NCBI GenBank assembly: GCA_963693365.1
Contig: CAVNZM010000004.1
Location: 7,440,001 to 7,504,000 of the forward strand
Reading direction: 5' to 3'
Source: Amoebidium appalachense
Taxonomy: Eukaryota; Ichthyosporea
DNA: 64,000 nucleotides
Part shown: positions 1 to 39,678 of the stretch, in pieces
Numbering within the stretch: position 1 is the stretch's first letter
Layout of the letters: each line of letters opens with the position of its first letter
Translations under genes and position numbers: made by a program
The notes under the pieces: model-generated
Database searches by the model: none
What the model was told of the DNA's origin: nothing
What the model saw: only the letters and a program-made list of their open reading frames with translations

Positions 1-104
1 TCTTTCTCTCTTCCTTTCTTTCTTTTTTTTTTTTTTTGGGGGGGGGGGGAGGAGGGGGGGGGGGGGGGGGGCATTATACTTGCCGCTAATTAGAACACAC
101 TGAG

Positions 105-202
<98 letters not shown>

Positions 203-230
203 GATTCGTGAGAATTTTTGAGAATTTTAC
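1..230. repeat. Poly(T), poly(G) and (CA)n tracts
   Basis: The first 230 bases hold a T run, a G run of about 30 bases broken by single A's, and a pure (CA)n tract at about 109-195. No coding signal is seen. The block lies in the intron that follows the exon ending at 235 of the minus-strand gene. Confidence 0.9.
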
Positions 231-992
231 TCACCTAATAAGAAAACCGGTGCTTTTGACCTCACGGATTGCCGGCTGAAGGGGCTCGTTCGACATCAGG
301 CCGGGTGCGGGGCCCAAAAACACAATCGGTTTTACGAATCTCTGATAGTTGAAAGTCACCTGCGTCCACTTACCAGAGTAGGCCAAAACACGCCCAACCT
401 CGGCAATCGGCTTGCCTGTGCGAGAAATTTGCAAAAATTCGAAAAAATATGTGAGATTATATTAGGTCATGGCCTTTTGCGGCCTAATCGAGACGTGAAT
501 ACATTTCGAAAAGTGGAAAGCCGTGAACCCCTTACATGCTACAACATTTACGAGCGTGCAGGATTAATCACCTTAAGCAACCCATGCAACACTCGCTAGC
601 TGTAACCCTCACCCCCCCCCCCCCCCCCGTCCAAAGCGCCTTTCTCTGTTTGTGTGTGTGGCTGGGAAGGGGGGGGGGGGGGGGGGGGGGGGAGGAAGGG
701 TGAAGGGGAGGAGGAGGGGGGAAGGGAGGGGAGAGGGGAGGGGTAGGGAGGGGGGTGGGGGGATTTGAGGCCCACGCACCATTAACGTTCGGATCATCGC
801 TGAGTTTGATTGGGTCCTCAACTCTATTCATATATGGGTCGGTGAGCCTGGGCAGTTCCCCGACAGCGAAATCCCTCCCGCCATAGTGGCGGGCGAGAAG
901 TCCGTGGTGACGATATATCGCTAGGGGTTGACTCATGGTGGTGCACGTGGAGGCCTCGCCTGTTTATAAACGTGCAAAAACACGTGGGTGGT

Positions 993-1046
<54 letters not shown>

Positions 1047-1396
1047 TAATCGGGAAATAGCAATGCAGAATGCACACATCCGCACATATGTATGTTGGTA
1101 GTTGGTAAGAAATGTTTGATGCCATTAATAAGGTGGCATATGGAAATGTGCTGTGGCCACATATACATAAAACAACCGTGATTCGAAATCTTTCTCAACT
1201 ATTTCCAGCTCGCAATCGTGCCGCATGAACACACCAATGAAGACACAAGCATCTCCGCAAATGTATAGGCATCATGGTACCTCGCAATATATACAAGGAG
1301 CGGCTCAGCGTTTATGATAAAATGTGCGTTATGCATCAACTTTGCACTCATCGTTTCAAACTCACTTTGAGCATAATACCGTGCGACCATCCACAG

Positions 1397-1447
<51 letters not shown>

Positions 1448-3219
1448 AAAAATGCTGCACAAACGCACACGGACATGGACACACACACACACAACTGGTC
1501 GTGTACGCGTACTATGTGTGTTCACACACGCCTTTTTTTTTTATAAAAATATAAAAAGATTAAAAAATGTAAAAATAAAAATAAAAGAGTGGGATTAAAG
1601 AAGTAACAGGGAGGGGAAAAAAAAAGAAAAAAAAAAAAAAGGTACCAGTGGTGCCGACAGCGCAAGCGCCGTTGTCCTCTTCAGCTGCGTTGTTGCAGAC
1701 ACACTTTGTGTTCACGCCAGTCCCCGTCATATCAATGCACGCAGTACCCGCAGCACAGGTAGACGTGTTTGTGCAGAGGTTGGCTGAAGGAAGGGGGGTG
1801 GGTTAATAATGATAACACACGTATAAGATTAAACAAGTTTAGAAAAGCGAAGTACAAAGGGGGGGGAAATGAGCTACCTGATCGGGTCATTATCACAAGC
1901 ACATACTTTGGCTGAAGCATTGGGGGGGGGGGGGGGAGGTGGTGAAGATCAATGACAAAAATGCAAAAAGACTTCAAATTAGTTCATGTTAAGGGTTTGA
2001 GTGTCGGATCATGCAGAGTGTCCGAAATAAAAGCTGGAAAAGATCCGTCTGGCCAATGGTGGTGGTGCTTTTTAACTATTGCAATAGCAAGGGGCGGTCG
2101 GGGGAGAGGGGGATGGGGAGAAGGGAGGTTTTTTTTTTTTTTTTTTTTTTGAGGGGGCGGGGGAGGGGGGGGGGGGGGGGGGGGCTCTTTGTCAAGGGGG
2201 ACTGAGTAGAGGGGAAGGGAGAAGGAATTTTTCTTACAATATGCACATGCCAGCTTTCCGGCGTTGTAGAGTGCAGGCCCTACGAATCCCGTACCGCACG
2301 TACACGTAAAACTCCCCACCGTGTTCGTGCAATACGTCTGCACGACGGCGCACGCTGGGTTTCTCGTCGTACATTCATTAACGTCCCCGCACCCCGTATT
2401 GCCGCACCAGTTATAGACATTGACACAGTTAGGGTCGAGAGGCGTCAGACCGGCTGGGCAGACGCACGCGCTCCCTGAGCGAATCCACCCACTGTGGCAC
2501 TGGCACGTGCATCCTACACCGTCGTTGTTGTAGTTGCTGGGTGTGATGCCGATGGGATATTGTTGCTGGTTGCACCAGTCTACGCCTGTGTGACAGAAAA
2601 GGCTGAGTATTCGAACTGCAAGGCTTTCTTTCTGCCCGGATTCAGTGATTGACTGTAGATGCAGTGGAAGCGATTGGTCGGGCGAGAGCTTAAACTATTA
2701 TTGTTTCAGCGTGCACTGCCCATTAAGCTTTAATATTTTGGTGCATTATAAGCAGTTAAAGCACAAAGCAAACAAATGGATATAATCATAATGTTTATTA
2801 GCACACAGCAAAGTTTAACAAAATCTAATGTGTTTCAAACAGTGTCATCGGCAGTGTGTGCTTGGAGACCTAAACGAGTGTCAGGAAGAACACAGTGGTA
2901 CAGCTGACTAACTCATTATAAAAAGTAAGAGAAACCCTGATTGTGAAAAAACGATTTCACAGAAAAAGAACGCCTATAACCTTGTTCCATTGTAGCACTC
3001 GGCTAACTTGGAACGGTATCTGAATTATACAATGCAGTGCCACCCGACTCTGCCAGTGAGGTTGGGAAACTGCACACATGCATTCATATTTCACGAAATA
3101 AGAAGCCACGATTTGCCACCGATTCATTCATTGCACTTACAGCCAATGGCTTCGACGACAGACGCCGACAGACACAGCAGTAGACCTGCCAGCACTAGGC
3201 GCATATGCGCCATATGCAT
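231..3219 (-). CDS. Secreted EGF/PA14 modular protein (3' end outside window)
   Basis: Exons on the minus strand, all with AG/GT borders: 3219-3141, 2585-2238, 1783-1646, 959-780, 415-235; the last donor (GTGAGT) sends the gene off the left edge. The start gives a signal peptide of about 25 residues with core LVLAGLLLCL, so the product is secreted. Exon 2 is Cys-rich and carries a calcium-binding-type EGF motif (DVNEC, then GSFTCTCGTGF). Exon 3 completes a second EGF-like segment. Exon 4 reads GLLARHYGG then DPIKLSDD, the usual opening of a PA14 domain. Exon 5 has W-x-x-V-x-F then F-x-K-P-I-V-F, like the repeated carbohydrate/adhesion segments found in algal and bacterial secreted proteins. 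Phases match at every join. Likely an extracellular adhesion or wall protein; the ligand is unknown. Alternative Mets lie at 3213 and 3204. Confidence 0.72.
1878..1911 (-). other. Possible frame-shifting (poison) exon
   Basis: A 34-nt stretch has an AG before it (CTTCAG) and GTAGCT after it. It begins CCAA, as the true next exon does. It reads as EGF-like Cys-containing peptide (KVCACDND) in frame with exon 2. Its length is not a multiple of three, so inclusion breaks the frame of the following EGF exon; skipping it restores the frame exactly. It may be an alternative exon that lowers expression, or a chance match. Confidence 0.3.
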
Positions 3220-5200
3220 GTTACCCACACCTCGTATTTCCCCCATTTTTTTCCAGGTGAACCGTTGCACCTAACTAAATGTCAAATACAACGAGGGCAG
3301 CTCTGGGCCCTGCCATTAGAACTAGAAGACTCAAGACAGTCACCAACACACGAAATCAACAGGAATATTGTTGGAAAAAAGCTGAGATGAAAAAAACTGT
3401 AAGGCTACAACTGTCGACAGGGTACCGGTCTGCCTCAAGTTGGTCTGATGCAAAGTTCGAGCCTCAGGGTTCTATTCTAGCTAATATTGTATCGTTCGAA
3501 GCATGTGAATAAAGATGCATCTATAGTAGTTTTAATTAGTAATAAGGAATATATGTTAGGGATGGACAATATATGACGCCACCGTTAGCATGCATACAGT
3601 GTGTGCGCTATAGTGGGCGTGTGTGGTCAACTGTGACAGGCACCGAGCAAGTGGGCGTTCCCATATCATCACGCGTGTATGTTGACATTTTTTTTATCCC
3701 AAATAGACCCGCGTGATTGGTCAAAACCAACAAGTATTTATTTCACGATTTATTGCCAACACTCAGCTGAGTGAGTTGGAGATAGAGAGTCAACAGGCAT
3801 TCAAGTTTAAACTTAAAGTGTCGTTTTGTAAATTTAAACATATAAATAAAAGATTTTTTGTTACATAAATGGTAGATCTCATAGGAAGAACCATTTTTTT
3901 ATTATGGAGAAAGAAGTGAAAACTCTGAGCAGTGAGCAGGCTTTGCAAACTCAGAGTGTACGTATACCCGGCCCGGCATTCCTGAATACGTGCGAAAGAA
4001 TTCCAATCGCAATAAACAATGGTTTCGAACCCTGGACCTGGGTGCATTTTCTACAGGCGACAGAGGTGGCGGGTTTGGCGATCGAGAAAGAACCCCTGGT
4101 TTCATAATATGACTGTTTTAGTTGATATGCATTATATTTTGGGTTCGCTTATAAAGTTTCTGCAGCGTAGACGGCTTGTAGCGGCCCAAAATAGTTACAA
4201 GTGTACTTAGCGCTATAGCCCAGCGGGCTAAGAAAATATTTTACCGTAGCGCATGGTCACGCCGGTAATCATATACTGACGGTCTGTCAGAGTCACCCAA
4301 CAACCTATAATCGCAGAGTTATCTAACGTCCGTTACTAGATGAAAATCACACAAGTAGATATAATGCTATGTTAAAATTTTCGTCTTTCCTTCTTTTCCC
4401 CCCCATAAGCTTTTAGGTTTCTATATAAACTGAGTGGCCCGGGCCTATGGCCAGGCCAGCGGCACACGAATTCTTTGAACGGCAAATATCAAACCCTGTT
4501 GAACACCTAAATTCCTCGACTGTGTAGTCAACAAAAAGTGACCCGCGCATACGGAGGTGGCACGGAAGTACGGAAAAAAGTCACCCGCACATGCGGTACC
4601 CGTATCCGCGTACTCGTACATACCGTATGATAGCCGCGCTAGCACTGCATTGCGCCAGGGCACGCACTGGCAAAAAAAAAACAGCCATCGTCCTGATCGA
4701 TGATTTGCCGCAGTGTTGAGGCTCAAGACGTGTGTCAAATCATGATCATGATCAGTGATTTCAGATGATCGGGGTGAGCTGAGCCTGTCCGTCCGTTTGA
4801 AACAGTTGACTGCGGGTTGAACAGCTCGGAGACAAGACTGAGAGAGAGAGGTAGCTCAGTGACATACCGTGACCGCGGCGAGGTCCGTAACCTCAAACTT
4901 TCTTCTAACAGTGGTCAACAGCTATGATCATGATGCATAAACTTGTTTGTAGATAATAAGAATACAATACTATCTCAAGCTAGAATTTATTATGGGCGGC
5001 CATAGACGGTCATGGTGCTGAGAACAGCTGCTGAGACTTGAATGACTCTTGGGCAAGCCTGAGGCCCGGGGAGCCTCCTCGGGGCAAGAGAAACGGAGAG
5101 GCTTCGAGATGCAAACGGTTTAGAGCAGACGACTCAGTCGCGGAGAAGAGTGCCTCCGCCGGAGACTCAGTACACAGCGTGGGCCGTACGCGTGGCTTGA
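3220..5200. other. Intergenic, no supported gene
   Basis: This lies upstream of the minus-strand EGF/PA14 gene and should contain its promoter. Open frames at 3279-3512, 3904-4107 and 4445-4738 are short, match no family I recognise and have no splice-linked partners. An isolated pol III A-box-like string (TAGCCCAGCGG) at about 4215 and a B-box-like string on the other strand near 4030 do not pair into a tRNA. Confidence 0.5.
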
Positions 5201-5634
5201 ACACGTCGCACACCGCCCGTTACACGCACATGCACCGTGTACACATGTACGTGGCATACACACGCGAAGACTGATGATGACCGTCACCGGTACGCACCGT
5301 GGCAACACACATACGCACACACGCAGACGCACCGTCACACATGTGTACCGTGACACGCACGTGTACGTGCACACGCCGGCGGCACACATTGCTCCCAGAC
5401 ACTGTGTATGATATTCACACGGCACACACACAAGGCACACACACACATGCCGCAGACACGCACACATATGCAACACACAAACTCACACACAGACACCGCA
5501 CACACACACGCACGCACAGACCGTCACGGTGTGACACCACGGCACACGGTGTCACACAAAATGACAGGCACATGTAACGCCACACTGTGACGTACACCGG
5601 TGCGCTTGAACACACACACACACACCGCGGCCGT

Positions 5635-5707
<73 letters not shown>

Positions 5708-5948
5708 GACGCCGTGACTGTGACACACGGCACACATGTACATACACGCACACACACACACACACACACATGTACACACACACGCACACACACACACACG
5801 TATACCCTTACGCAAGGACACACACACACACACACGTGTACACATACACACACGCACACGGCCCGTACACCACTGTGACACACATGCACATACACTGGTG
5901 TGATAACTGGTGTCACACACACGCACGCACACACACACACACACATGT

Positions 5949-5986
<38 letters not shown>

Positions 5987-5992
5987 CCCCGT

Positions 5993-6037
<45 letters not shown>

Positions 6038-6110
6038 CACACACACACACACAACGTGGCGCGCGCACACACACACAGTGTTACACACACACACACAAGG
6101 CACTTTAACG
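5200..6110. repeat. Degenerate (CA)n satellite mixed with TGTGACxCC words
   Basis: About 900 bases of imperfect (CA)n in which words such as GTGTGACACC, CCGTGACACAC and CACATGTGAC recur. Pure (CA)n stretches lie at about 5637-5704 and 5955-6056. All long frames here (His/Thr on plus, Cys/Val on minus) are microsatellite translations. Confidence 0.85.
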
Positions 6111-6170
6111 AATTTTTTGAGGCAAATTTACATTTACTAAGTAAAATTGTATAACGTTATGCAGGTTTGA

Positions 6171-6184
6171 GCATAACGTTATGC
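6171..6184. repeat. 14-bp perfect palindrome GCATAACGTTATGC
   Basis: A perfect palindrome; a second copy of its core (ATAACGTTATGCA) lies 21 bases upstream at about 6150. It could be a binding site for a dimeric factor, but no gene starts nearby. Confidence 0.55.
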
Positions 6185-6384
6185 ACGTTGTAAAAAAATT
6201 AAAAATATAATAGCTTGGGAACCGTTCAACCAAAATGCACCAAGTTTTCACAGTTAGTGTGTTGTTTTAACCCCTGCACACGTACACTGAGATACCAGCA
6301 AAACAGTTTGATCTGCTCAAGCGATCACGAAAAAAACATGAAAAAACTTTTAAAAAACTTTAGGTCAAATTTTTCGGTAAAATC

Positions 6385-6397
6385 CCTTACACACACA

Positions 6398-6468
<71 letters not shown>
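6385..6468. repeat. (CA)n microsatellite
   Basis: A pure dinucleotide tract of about 80 bases in intergenic DNA; Cys/Val and His/Thr frames across it are artefacts. Confidence 0.9.
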
Positions 6469-6469
<1 letters not shown>

Positions 6470-6720
6470 GTCATACACACATCGTGCTGACACTGGCACA
6501 CTGGCGGACACTCACATTCATATAACATACAGACATCCGCACAACATTTTTAGACTCCGAGTTTGGGGCCACGGCCCTCCGCAGCGTTAGTACCATATCG
6601 CATGTCACTCAGACTCAAACTGGTCACGAAAAGACATTGAAAGAAAAAAAAAAGAAAAAAAAAACCTCCAATGCGCTCGTGTGTGTAAGCCGGGAGGGGG
6701 CCGGGACTACCTGGGGGGAA

Positions 6721-6721
6721 A

Positions 6722-6772
<51 letters not shown>

Positions 6773-7304
6773 CTCTCTGGGAGGTGGAAAGAAAGAAAGA
6801 AAGACCGACTGAATGAAAAGACTTTGGCGGAAAGGAAGGGAAAATGAGAAGAGAGAGAAAAACAAAGGAAACAAGTCTCCTCGGACCGAATAACTTCTCC
6901 TTCTGAGCTCTCCTTCTGGCTTAGTTTTACTGATTCTGTCACGGGAGGCTATGCCACAAAAATTATGTTTTTGGAGTGTGGTTCATTTTTTTCGGTGACC
7001 ATGTTCTGCAGTTGCCCGAGAAAGCGTAGCCATAACATATGATTCCTGGACCGTCGTCACCATTGATATATATCGCGAGTTGTTTCGGTGTCCTGGTTCA
7101 ATATTGTAACTTACATTTGCCAAGCTTGGCCGACTGTCGTCACTGCCTTATCCTTTCAATGAATCAGTAAGCTTAATGCATGCCATCTTTATATTGTATT
7201 TTTACTATCAAAGTACCGCAACGATGATGAAATACGTCTTTCCCGAATCCTTCCTCCTTCTCCCTTCATGATATGCAGGCGAGAGCTGCAGGCGAGACAG
7301 AAGT

Positions 7305-7348
<44 letters not shown>

Positions 7349-7438
7349 GATCAAAGGCCCTGGCCCCTGGGTTAACAAAGGGTCACTATCGGAAATATCA
7401 TTAAACAAACAAAAAAAATGAATAAAAAGGAGTATCCA

Positions 7439-7478
<40 letters not shown>
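6721..7478. repeat. Three long poly(G) tracts
   Basis: Runs of G of roughly 35-50 bases lie at 6721-6772, 7305-7347 and 7440-7477. The DNA between is ordinary, with no gene signal. Such runs can form G-quadruplexes and are prone to length error in sequencing. Confidence 0.85.
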
Positions 7479-7563
7479 AGAAAAAGAAAGAAAGAAAAAA
7501 AGAGAGAGAGAAAAACTCCCCAGCTTGAGCTTCGCGATCGATCAATACATACTATGCTGCTAG

Positions 7564-7625
7564 ATGAACAAAACGATTAGTAGGCTACATAGTATGCACA
7601 AGAGCCTACGAATCGTATTGTTCAT
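7564..7625. repeat. Stem-loop: 23-bp inverted repeat with 16-base loop
   Basis: Left arm 7564-7586 (starts ATGAACAAAACG) and right arm 7603-7625 (ends ATTGTTCAT) are reverse complements with two mismatches. The loop is 16 bases. It sits in intergenic DNA about 1 kb upstream of the large plus-strand gene. It could be a remnant of an inverted-repeat element or a structured RNA; no transcript evidence is available. Confidence 0.6.
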
Positions 7626-7915
7626 GCACAGTAGGTTACTGTACGCGTACACGTGCAGCAGGGCACTGATGATGTACAGTACGTTGCAGGTTGAGCACGT
7701 CAGCTCCTAAGTCCTAACGACCGCGGTCCAATCAGCGCAGCGCGAAGAATCGACTAAGTAACCCAATCAGAAAGCGGATACCGATTTAGGTCCGCCAATC
7801 AAACAGTCACCGTCATCTCCCGCCAACATTTTATTGGAAGTCCATTTTTATTAACTCGGGCCCTGCAGCACCCACGCCTATGCATACATGAAGTTAAATG
7901 GTCAACAGTAAACAA

Positions 7916-7916
7916 C

Positions 7917-7968
<52 letters not shown>

Positions 7969-7990
7969 TAATAATAGTAATAATAATAGG
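7916..7990. repeat. (AAT)n trinucleotide repeat
   Basis: About 75 bases of AAT units with minor interruption (AAAT, AGTAAT). No coding signal around it. Confidence 0.9.
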
Positions 7991-8657
7991 GCGGACACGT
8001 CTCTATCCCGCACTTGTTAGTCAATATTCGTTTAAAAATTTGTCCAGCCGGCGTTTATACTTATGGCTTCAATCGAAGTTGCCCCCACGCGTTGTGCACA
8101 GGCGGCGGAGGAGTATGGATGTATGCTGCATCACTTCTAAGGGCCCGGTAGCTCAAAAACAGCCTCGGACGGGCGCGCAGAGCGAGAAACATAGTGAAAG
8201 CTGAAACCCCAGCCCCTCTCTAGTCCTTCCAATCTCTAGAGTAGCTATAGACACAGACCTATACATGTGGAGATTATGTAGACATTTCGTGTTCAGCATT
8301 GATCCTTGTGTCTATTTTCATCTTGCTTTTGAGGGATGTATATATTATCAACCGTGGGCCCCACTGGATAGCCTCTTACAGCAGTTGAAGCAATAGCACT
8401 GCCTGAGTGGTAAAGGCAACCCAGATTTCGTTTTTCGAAAGAGATCCCGCCCTTCCTCCGGCCTTGGCAATGCATGTTGATAAGACACAAGAATTCTTTG
8501 AAGCAAAGGCGCTCCAATATACAAATACCCACTTTGTTTGACGACATTGCTAAGTTGTTAGGTCCAGACTTTTGCAAGCACTGTTTTTTTTAAAGGAAAA
8601 ACAGCACTAAAGCAGGAAAGTAGTACACCTATGTGACAAAACCATTGAGCTGCGACA

Positions 8658-35892
<27,235 letters not shown>

Positions 35893-37158
35893 ATGTCCTT
35901 AACGTAAAGAGTTATGTAACCATTATGTTTTTGTTAGCCACCGCAAATTCGTCTCGATTATGACACACCATGAGACATCATTCAAGAGAGCTCCAAGCTC
36001 GAGGCCTCGCACAGCCTGCACAGTGATAGTATTCAAATTGCTATTCAAATCAAGGCGCCCGACTTTTGCGTTAATCGATTAGCCAATCATTGCAATTGAT
36101 TATCGAGGCAGGCAAAAAAAATGAAAGAGTCTGATCCACAGTGAGATATAATATGCAATGCATGAGGGTTTTTGTTGCACTAAATAGCCCCAAAAATACC
36201 ATGTAAGAATCATATAATAAGTTTTTGTATAAAAACTATTTCTGTCATATATGGCCGCGTTATGTGATGTTAATACACCGGCAATCACTGCTGGTTATCA
36301 AAATGTTGGAGATGGGTAAATTCCAAAGTCACGTGCCGTTTTACGCAGGCGCAAACCGGTGACACACTCGTTCATTGGTTGACCTCTGTGCCTTTGTGAA
36401 AGGCAGAAGGAAAAACAAAGTTGAAAGCAACTGTATATAACAAACTTTGTTATTCTGATTTACTGCAGTTAATCTACCACCTCTCCTTAGTATTGACAAC
36501 CAGAGCGCACTTTCATTTATAATAGAGGTTTCACCGATTAAAGAAAGGAGTAGTGTGTGAACTTAAAATCCGAAACAACTTGGATGCAGAAACAAAGAAG
36601 GGACAGTGGGACAGCCTGGGGGAACAAACAAGGTGCACAGACAGGAGCAAGCGACACCTGTTTGCGTCAACTGTGCTCATCTAAGCTGGTCAATAACTAT
36701 TATAAAGCCGTTCTCGGTATTTTTCTCATTTCTTTCTGCCATGCAGGACACTTAGCTCTACCCATCATACATCCACCCTTGCCTCCGCGTGGATTGGGAG
36801 GCTCACAGAAAAGGTTGACGACACAAGTAAGGCGTAGACTGTAGTGACTTGAACACAGGAGCAAACATCTGAACATTCGTACCTCGGTTCGCTCCAAACG
36901 TAAATAGGTGCCAAATCCTCTTGTGCTTGGGCACATATGGTTCCTGAGAAAACTGAACCGGTGGACCTTTGGGCTTTTTGATTCATTTTTGTGCCTGTCG
37001 TGCGATACCTATAATCAAGCAGGGTGCTACAGCCCCGAATTTTTCACCGGAATACCTACTCACACTCCACACACTGTCCTTTCACCTTGTCACTCCTCTT
37101 CATACATCTAGCTAGAAACACACCATTCCGGAAACAATTTCACTCCTTCATAGCAAAC
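35893..37158. other. Intergenic spacer, no supported gene
   Basis: About 1.3 kb of ordinary-complexity DNA between the TGA of the mosaic gene and the next ATG. Open frames at 36557-36844 and 36908-37111 are short and unrecognised; part could be 5' leader of the downstream gene. It presumably holds that gene's promoter. Confidence 0.5.
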
Positions 37159-37621
37159 ATGTCCTCAGAAGAACCGAACGCACCAGAGCTTCCGTCTCTT
37201 ACGGTAGAAGCGACGATAGATGAAACTATGGTAGCAGAGCCAGAAGAGACCACGACGGAGGAGGCGTTGACCACCCCACGGCCACCACAGCCAGCACAGG
37301 CAGGGAGGACCGGGCAGGGCCAGGGTGCAGCGAATGAGGTCGACCTGGGAGCTGCCTGGTGAGTTTTCTTTTTTTTTTTTCCCTCTTTTTTTTCTTTTCC
37401 TTTTTTCTTTTTTTGTTTGGGAGGGGGAGGGGGGGGGGGGGGGGGAGGTTGTGTGTGTGTGTGGCGAGGATGAGGGGAGATGTGTGTGGGGGGAGGGGGG
37501 GGGGAGGGGGGAGGGAAGGGGTTGCTGCGAGGGGCGTTGTCGGCCCTTTTTTGCATGTGTTCATGGCATTCATTATTGTGTTGGGTTCTTAATGAGGTGA
37601 GTGTTTTTTAACGTGCCGTTG

Positions 37622-37666
<45 letters not shown>

Positions 37667-38005
37667 CGCCTCTCCCTCCCTCCACACACACAACCGCTGC
37701 CGCTGCCACACAGGCCCACTGCCGCTTCCAAGCTTTGCTTTGTTGTGGTGCTTCCTTGCCTTGTGTGTCCCCATACATGTTCAGATGTACTATTCTGTAT
37801 TCCTCGTTGGTTGCCCTTGAACATTTTGCTGTGTGCCACTGCGTCATGTGTGTTGGGTCCCCCCCCCCCCCCCCCCCCCCCCCCCAAGTGTCTTCTGCCT
37901 GCACTCTTAAATTGTTTGATTTTGGATTTCCCACTTTTGTGACGTTTTGTTGTTGCTCTTTGTTGTCTCCTCCATATTTCCAGCCCTCTAACGTTAACGC
38001 ATACA

Positions 38006-38047
<42 letters not shown>

Positions 38048-38200
38048 CCCATACACACACACACACACACCTACTCACCCACGTGTGGGTGTGTAGGTGT
38101 GCGTGCGTGTGCGTGTGGGTGTGCTTGTTTCGCATGGTTATTTATTGTGTAAACACACTTTTTTCCTCGGTTTTAAACCCTCCAATGCAGATTTCCTCGC

Positions 38201-38246
<46 letters not shown>

Positions 38247-38545
38247 ACCACCTCCCCCTCCCTCCCTCCCTCCCTCCTCCCTTTTTCAGCTGAACAGACA
38301 CAACCTGAAATAGTGAGAATGGGGGGAAACTTAAAAAAAGAAACAAAACAAGAAACACTTGTTTGTTTGCTTCCAGGACACACAAATACATGCACCCGCA
38401 AACACAGGCCACACCTTGCACACAGGCACACATGGGCACTCAAGCACAATGTGCACCTCCACACACGGATGGCCACAACATGCCTGTGTGCATAGCTCTA
38501 CATAATAAGTAGCCGGTGTAATGACGAACGTCGTATCTACTTACA

Positions 38546-38581
<36 letters not shown>

Positions 38582-38802
38582 TCTCTCTCTCCCCTCCCCC
38601 CCCCTCCGCGTTCACACCCGTTCACACAAACACGTGCGCGCACGCACACGAACACACACACACACACCTATCCATACCCCTCACCCCCCCCCCCCCCCCC
38701 CCCTTTGCTCCATCAAAACAAAAAACTCATTAACCAGCATATACCAATATATATATATATATATATTAATACCAACCAATCCCCCTTCCCCCCCCCCCCC
38801 CC

Positions 38803-38842
<40 letters not shown>

Positions 38843-39438
38843 AGGCAAAAAAAAAAAAAGTCATAACTATTAAAGTAGAATAAAGCAATCAACAACAATG
38901 AATAACAAACAGAGAACAAACCAGCTAACCAAAAAAAAAACCTTTTTTCAGGGTGTTGATGAGCCTAGGGAGCAAAGACCCCACGCGCGTACGCGCGCTC
39001 AAGCAGCGAGCCCAGGCCGTCAGGGACAGCCGTGCAAACACAAAGGCAAAAATCCTGGCGGTTCGCGACAAATCCTACTCTGCCCTGGATAGGGCGAGGG
39101 CGAAGATCGGCATGTCTCAGGAGGACGATGAACTTTTGGATGATTTGTATCGGGTGTTTTACAAGGGGGGAAAGGTCAATAAGCCTAGGGGCAGGTTTGC
39201 AGGTGGGTCAACGCGTTCTATCCTTTGCCTCTTTCTTTCCCTAGTTTCCGTTCTTTGCTTTTTCTTTTTTATTTTTGGTGGGTTTCTATTGGTGGTGTGT
39301 GTGGTGTGTACCTTTGTTTGTGCGTGTGAAAATTACACGGAGAATAAGGTCAATAGGCTCAGGGGCAGGTTTGCAGTTAATTGGGTTGCCGTGCTCTACC
39401 CTTTCGTTCGTTTTCATTCGTATTTGATTTTTTTTATT

Positions 39439-39471
<33 letters not shown>

Positions 39472-39611
39472 ATACATATATATATATTTGCGTACAGGGG
39501 GTCTCGCTAAATTAACTAATGGACATAATAAGAAATTAAGCAGGCATGGCTACCCACGTGCAAGTGAGCATGGATTTCGTGCTAGATTTGTACCTGTTTC
39601 GATGCACATGC

Positions 39612-39678
<67 letters not shown>

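Noticed and set aside
3904-4107. 67-codon open frames on both strands
   Set aside because: No family match, no splice-linked exons; a B-box-like GGTTCGAAACC on minus is isolated.
4205-4330. Possible tRNA or tRNA-derived SINE
   Set aside because: A-box-like TAGCCCAGCGG present, but no B box at the right distance and no cloverleaf can be drawn.
4845-4905. tRNA-like string GGTAGCTCAGTGAC with GAGGTCCGTAACCTC arm
   Set aside because: T-loop is five bases instead of seven, lacks TTCRA, and there is no acceptor stem.
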